In this document: positions 63,101 to 64,000 of the stretch, piece after piece | How positions within the stretch are numbered: position 1 is the stretch's first letter | Layout: every line of letters begins with the position of its first letter | NCBI GenBank assembly: GCA_951812345.1 | Contig: OX638295.1 | Coordinates: 2,018,965 to 2,082,964 of the forward strand | Reading direction: 5' to 3' | Length of the DNA: 64,000 nt | Origin: Rhodothermales bacterium | Lineage (GTDB): Bacteria > Bacteroidota > Rhodothermia > Rhodothermales > VXPQ01 | The notes under the pieces: model-generated | The model's database searches: none | What the model was told of the DNA's origin: nothing | The model's input: only the letters and a program-made list of their open reading frames with translations | Program-made: the position numbers and the translations under genes

Positions 63101-63522
63101 ACGGGCAGATCCTGAAAATCCTGGGCGCTCAGGTTCGCCACGTTCGCCGAAACGTCCGCCTGCACAATAGGCTGTTCGGCCACGACGACCACTTCGTCAA
63201 GGCCTACCGTTTCTTCCTGAATCTGGAAATTGACCGTGGAGGTGAGGTCCGTACTTACGTGGATCCCTTCCTGTACGGCTGCCGTGTACCCGATGAACGA
63301 TGCGCGTATGTTGTACGTACCGGGGCGCACATTCAGAATGTGGTAGAACCCTTCGGCGTCGGTAACGGCGCCTTGCGTCGTTCCCTCGATCGCGACATTC
63401 ACGCCGGGAAGTGATTCCCCGGTGCCCGCATCGGTTACCTGACCAGCGATCTTGCCTTGCTGCGCCCAGGCGGTAGCCGGAATAAGCAGAGCAAACGTAA
63501 ACAGTAGCTTTGCCAGTCTCAT
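60136..63522 (-). CDS. Long TonB-dependent receptor, first gene of block A
   Basis: 1128 residues from ATG 63522, which has GAGGG (63531-63535) at good spacing; an ATG six bases earlier is too close to that site. Signal peptide ends AWAQ. The regulatory domain (GKIAGQVTDAGTGESLPGVN) is followed by a plug with GLDEVVVVAEQPIVQADVSA, GLNEVAFIVDGLQM and YTSLEEVQVQTGGFSAEYGNVRSG, then a barrel ending LRVSF. It is paralogous to the receptor at 43522-46752 through the signal peptide, plug and C-terminus, with length differences in the loops. It is the first gene of the whole minus-strand array. Ligand unknown. Confidence 0.88.
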   Translation of the reverse strand: MRLAKLLFTFALLIPATAWAQQGKIAGQVTDAGTGESLPGVNVAIEGTTQGAVTDAEGFYHILNVRPGTYNIRASFIGYTAAVQEGIHVSTDLTSTVNFQIQEETVGLDEVVVVAEQPIVQADVSANVANLSAQDFQDLPVAGVSEVLDLQAGIEPGMRVRGGGLNEVAFIVDGLQMRTGRHNDPMTSISYTSLEEVQVQTGGFSAEYGNVRSGIVNVATKEPSRTEYTVDALIRFAPAQDKTFDPYHQLPSSCSYPSSDVECNTWFARPVLDPAVRLNGSGGVWDAYEARQYKPFPGWAGIISRLHDEGFDVTEADMIEYWHYMWRKSNEITMPDYDADITIGGPIPGISQHLGGLRFLASYRGSQTAYLYPQDRQAYTDNTYQVKLISNVGPGMKLTAHALGTRQRGQLWQENSRGTELWTGQIPAYPWWQSEGRDVGKQIWEIDIRGDELFTDGQWPIGDIDHDMLGLQFTHTLNQNTFYEVGLQRMESNYHTKLPTLRDGSYVCSADGTGPNGESCQPYELVRIPWTDNFGRPNPGFEGHAGLVCFGGGSDVTGDGQNTPYCSGEEPFGFAGIGGNILTDESTGGHWVKTRDTSTVTVYTGRFDLTSQINRFLLFQTGAELIYSDYDMNYASINIALAGPQSGARWPWDGSPVQGAAYVQSKLEFQGMIANVGVRLDYFDPNTEWWQYGFYDGILRFDRDKLDEDLERESVGSQVGVSPRVGISFPITTNSKLYFNYGHFRQMMNAYDVLGIQQSKAGGIDQIANPNHPLPKTVAYELGFDQNVLDLFLLRISGYYRDNKEETRNVNFQSLGNVVNYSTKMPWHYSDTRGAEFSISKNRGQWVQGFANFTYQQRKSGNFGYSNFFENSFQMVNWLRTATDYRQSAPVAEPFARANLLVLTPQGFGPEIGGKTPLGNFRISLLGEWRKGVALTWAGDFAASIPEVRNNLRYRDYWNFDLRFTKHFAAGPTQLQLFADIDNVFNLRHLNWGGAFLERQGDDAGDYMRSLHLPEDMFHQLPEGSSKPYEWVPGDDRPGVFRDWDVEWQPIEAKATLPEAPDAGFERGWVYAADSGTYHKWEGGAWQQVSGSELDQVLEDKAYIDMPNHRFNTFLNPRRVTLGLRVSF

Positions 63523-64000
63523 TTTCATGACCCTCTGAATTGGTGTGGTGGCTGTAACGTTTCAAAAGAGCACTGCGATAGTACGCTCGTGCATTCGCGT
63601 TAGCGCTTGAAATTGAAGGAATACGAAATTCGCCGTTTATCGTGTTGACCGTATGTAAAAAGCGTTTTCGCGTCCGTTTATATAGTAATGGCGATACAGA
63701 GCAGATCATGCACCGCATATTTCCTGCGCGTCAGGTACACACCCGGCATATTGCGGGGGAACGCACGATCAGCGGCATAGGTTACGACATCGTATAAAAT
63801 AAAGCAAGAAGAGAAAATTTTTTTCACCGCTTTTCCACATGTCCCGACCGGACGGCTCGTCAATCCACAGGGATGAACAGCGTTTGGACGCCGCGCCGGG
63901 CCGCTCGCCTCGGCCTGCCGGCCCACCGGTCCTGCAGCGCTCCAGTTTTGCTGACAATACCGCGAACTGCTGTTGTATACAGTGTTGGTTTTGAGTACAT
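63523..64000. promoter_or_regulatory. Upstream region of block A, no gene recognised
   Basis: 478 bp to the window edge. It must contain the block A promoter but I could not place its elements confidently. The part at 63780-63840 is AT-rich (AAAATTTTTTT). Small open frames on both strands, including one open to the right edge from ATG 63873, have no ribosome site or recognisable product. Confidence 0.4.

Noticed and set aside
60103-63414. 1103-codon open frame on the plus strand opposite the long TonB receptor
   Set aside because: It is antisense to a receptor with full domain evidence, has no family motif and is rich in Arg, His and Val as expected from a GC-rich shadow frame.
63831-63870. 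TTTTCCACA and AATCCACA motifs resembling DnaA boxes beside an AT-rich patch
   Set aside because: Only two imperfect boxes, no dnaA or other origin-associated gene nearby; likely chance.
1-64000. tRNA, rRNA, CRISPR arrays, insertion sequences, integrases
   Set aside because: Looked for characteristic sequences, transposase motifs and regular repeats on both strands and found none; the block duplication has no flanking mobile element that I could see.

Overview
The window looks like the chromosome of an uncultured-type, GC-rich member of the Bacteroidota/Rhodothermota–Balneolota assemblage. Support comes from gene types rather than a phylogenetic marker (no rRNA, tRNA or housekeeping gene was found): five TonB-dependent receptors with N-terminal carboxypeptidase-regulatory-like domains, three PorV/PorQ-like barrels, three large exported proteins and one phosphatase with type IX secretion (T9SS)-style C-terminal domains, DUF4249-like lipoproteins paired with receptors, and many FG-GAP/ASPIC-UnbV (CRTAC1-like) lipoproteins. 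No insertion sequence, CRISPR array or regulator gene was recognised.

Region 1 (1-8216, minus strand) reads TonB receptor, 1299-aa exported protein, PorV/PorQ-like barrel, then a small exported protein cut by the window edge. Region 2 (8679-25721, plus strand) is an 11-gene phosphonate-utilisation locus. PhnW, PbfA and an FAD-dependent amine oxidase can all deliver phosphonoacetaldehyde from 2-aminoethylphosphonate (AEP) or its hydroxy or N-alkyl derivatives. PhnY oxidises the aldehyde to phosphonoacetate and PhnA cleaves that to acetate and phosphate. A second class III aminotransferase-fold enzyme and an organophosphate-type MFS permease close the set. Interleaved with these cytosolic genes are four predicted exported phosphatases/phosphodiesterases: LamG plus purple-acid-phosphatase, a Tat-exported metallophosphoesterase, a tandem alkaline-phosphatase-superfamily protein with PA14, and a T9SS-tailed purple acid phosphatase. 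The likely logic is extracellular release of phosphonate head groups followed by uptake and C-P bond cleavage.

Region 3 (25843-29242, minus strand) holds a Tat-exported sugar isomerase/epimerase-like TIM barrel, a gluconate-2-dehydrogenase subunit 3-like protein and a GMC oxidoreductase, together resembling glucoside-3-dehydrogenase systems.

Region 4 (29372-63522, minus strand) consists of two head-to-tail copies of one multigene block. In transcription order each has: a long TonB receptor, an exported T9SS-tailed protein, a PorV/PorQ-like barrel, a run of CRTAC1-like and TPR lipoproteins, a short TonB receptor, and a DUF4249-like lipoprotein. The upstream copy (47003-63522) has two CRTAC1-like genes, one TPR gene and an alpha/beta-hydrolase that has lost its catalytic Ser and His. 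The downstream copy (29372-46752) has two CRTAC1-like and three TPR genes. Genes overlap by 4 bp or lie a few bases apart, so each block is probably an operon. This duplicated envelope system, of unknown substrate, is the strongest candidate for an undescribed system in the window.
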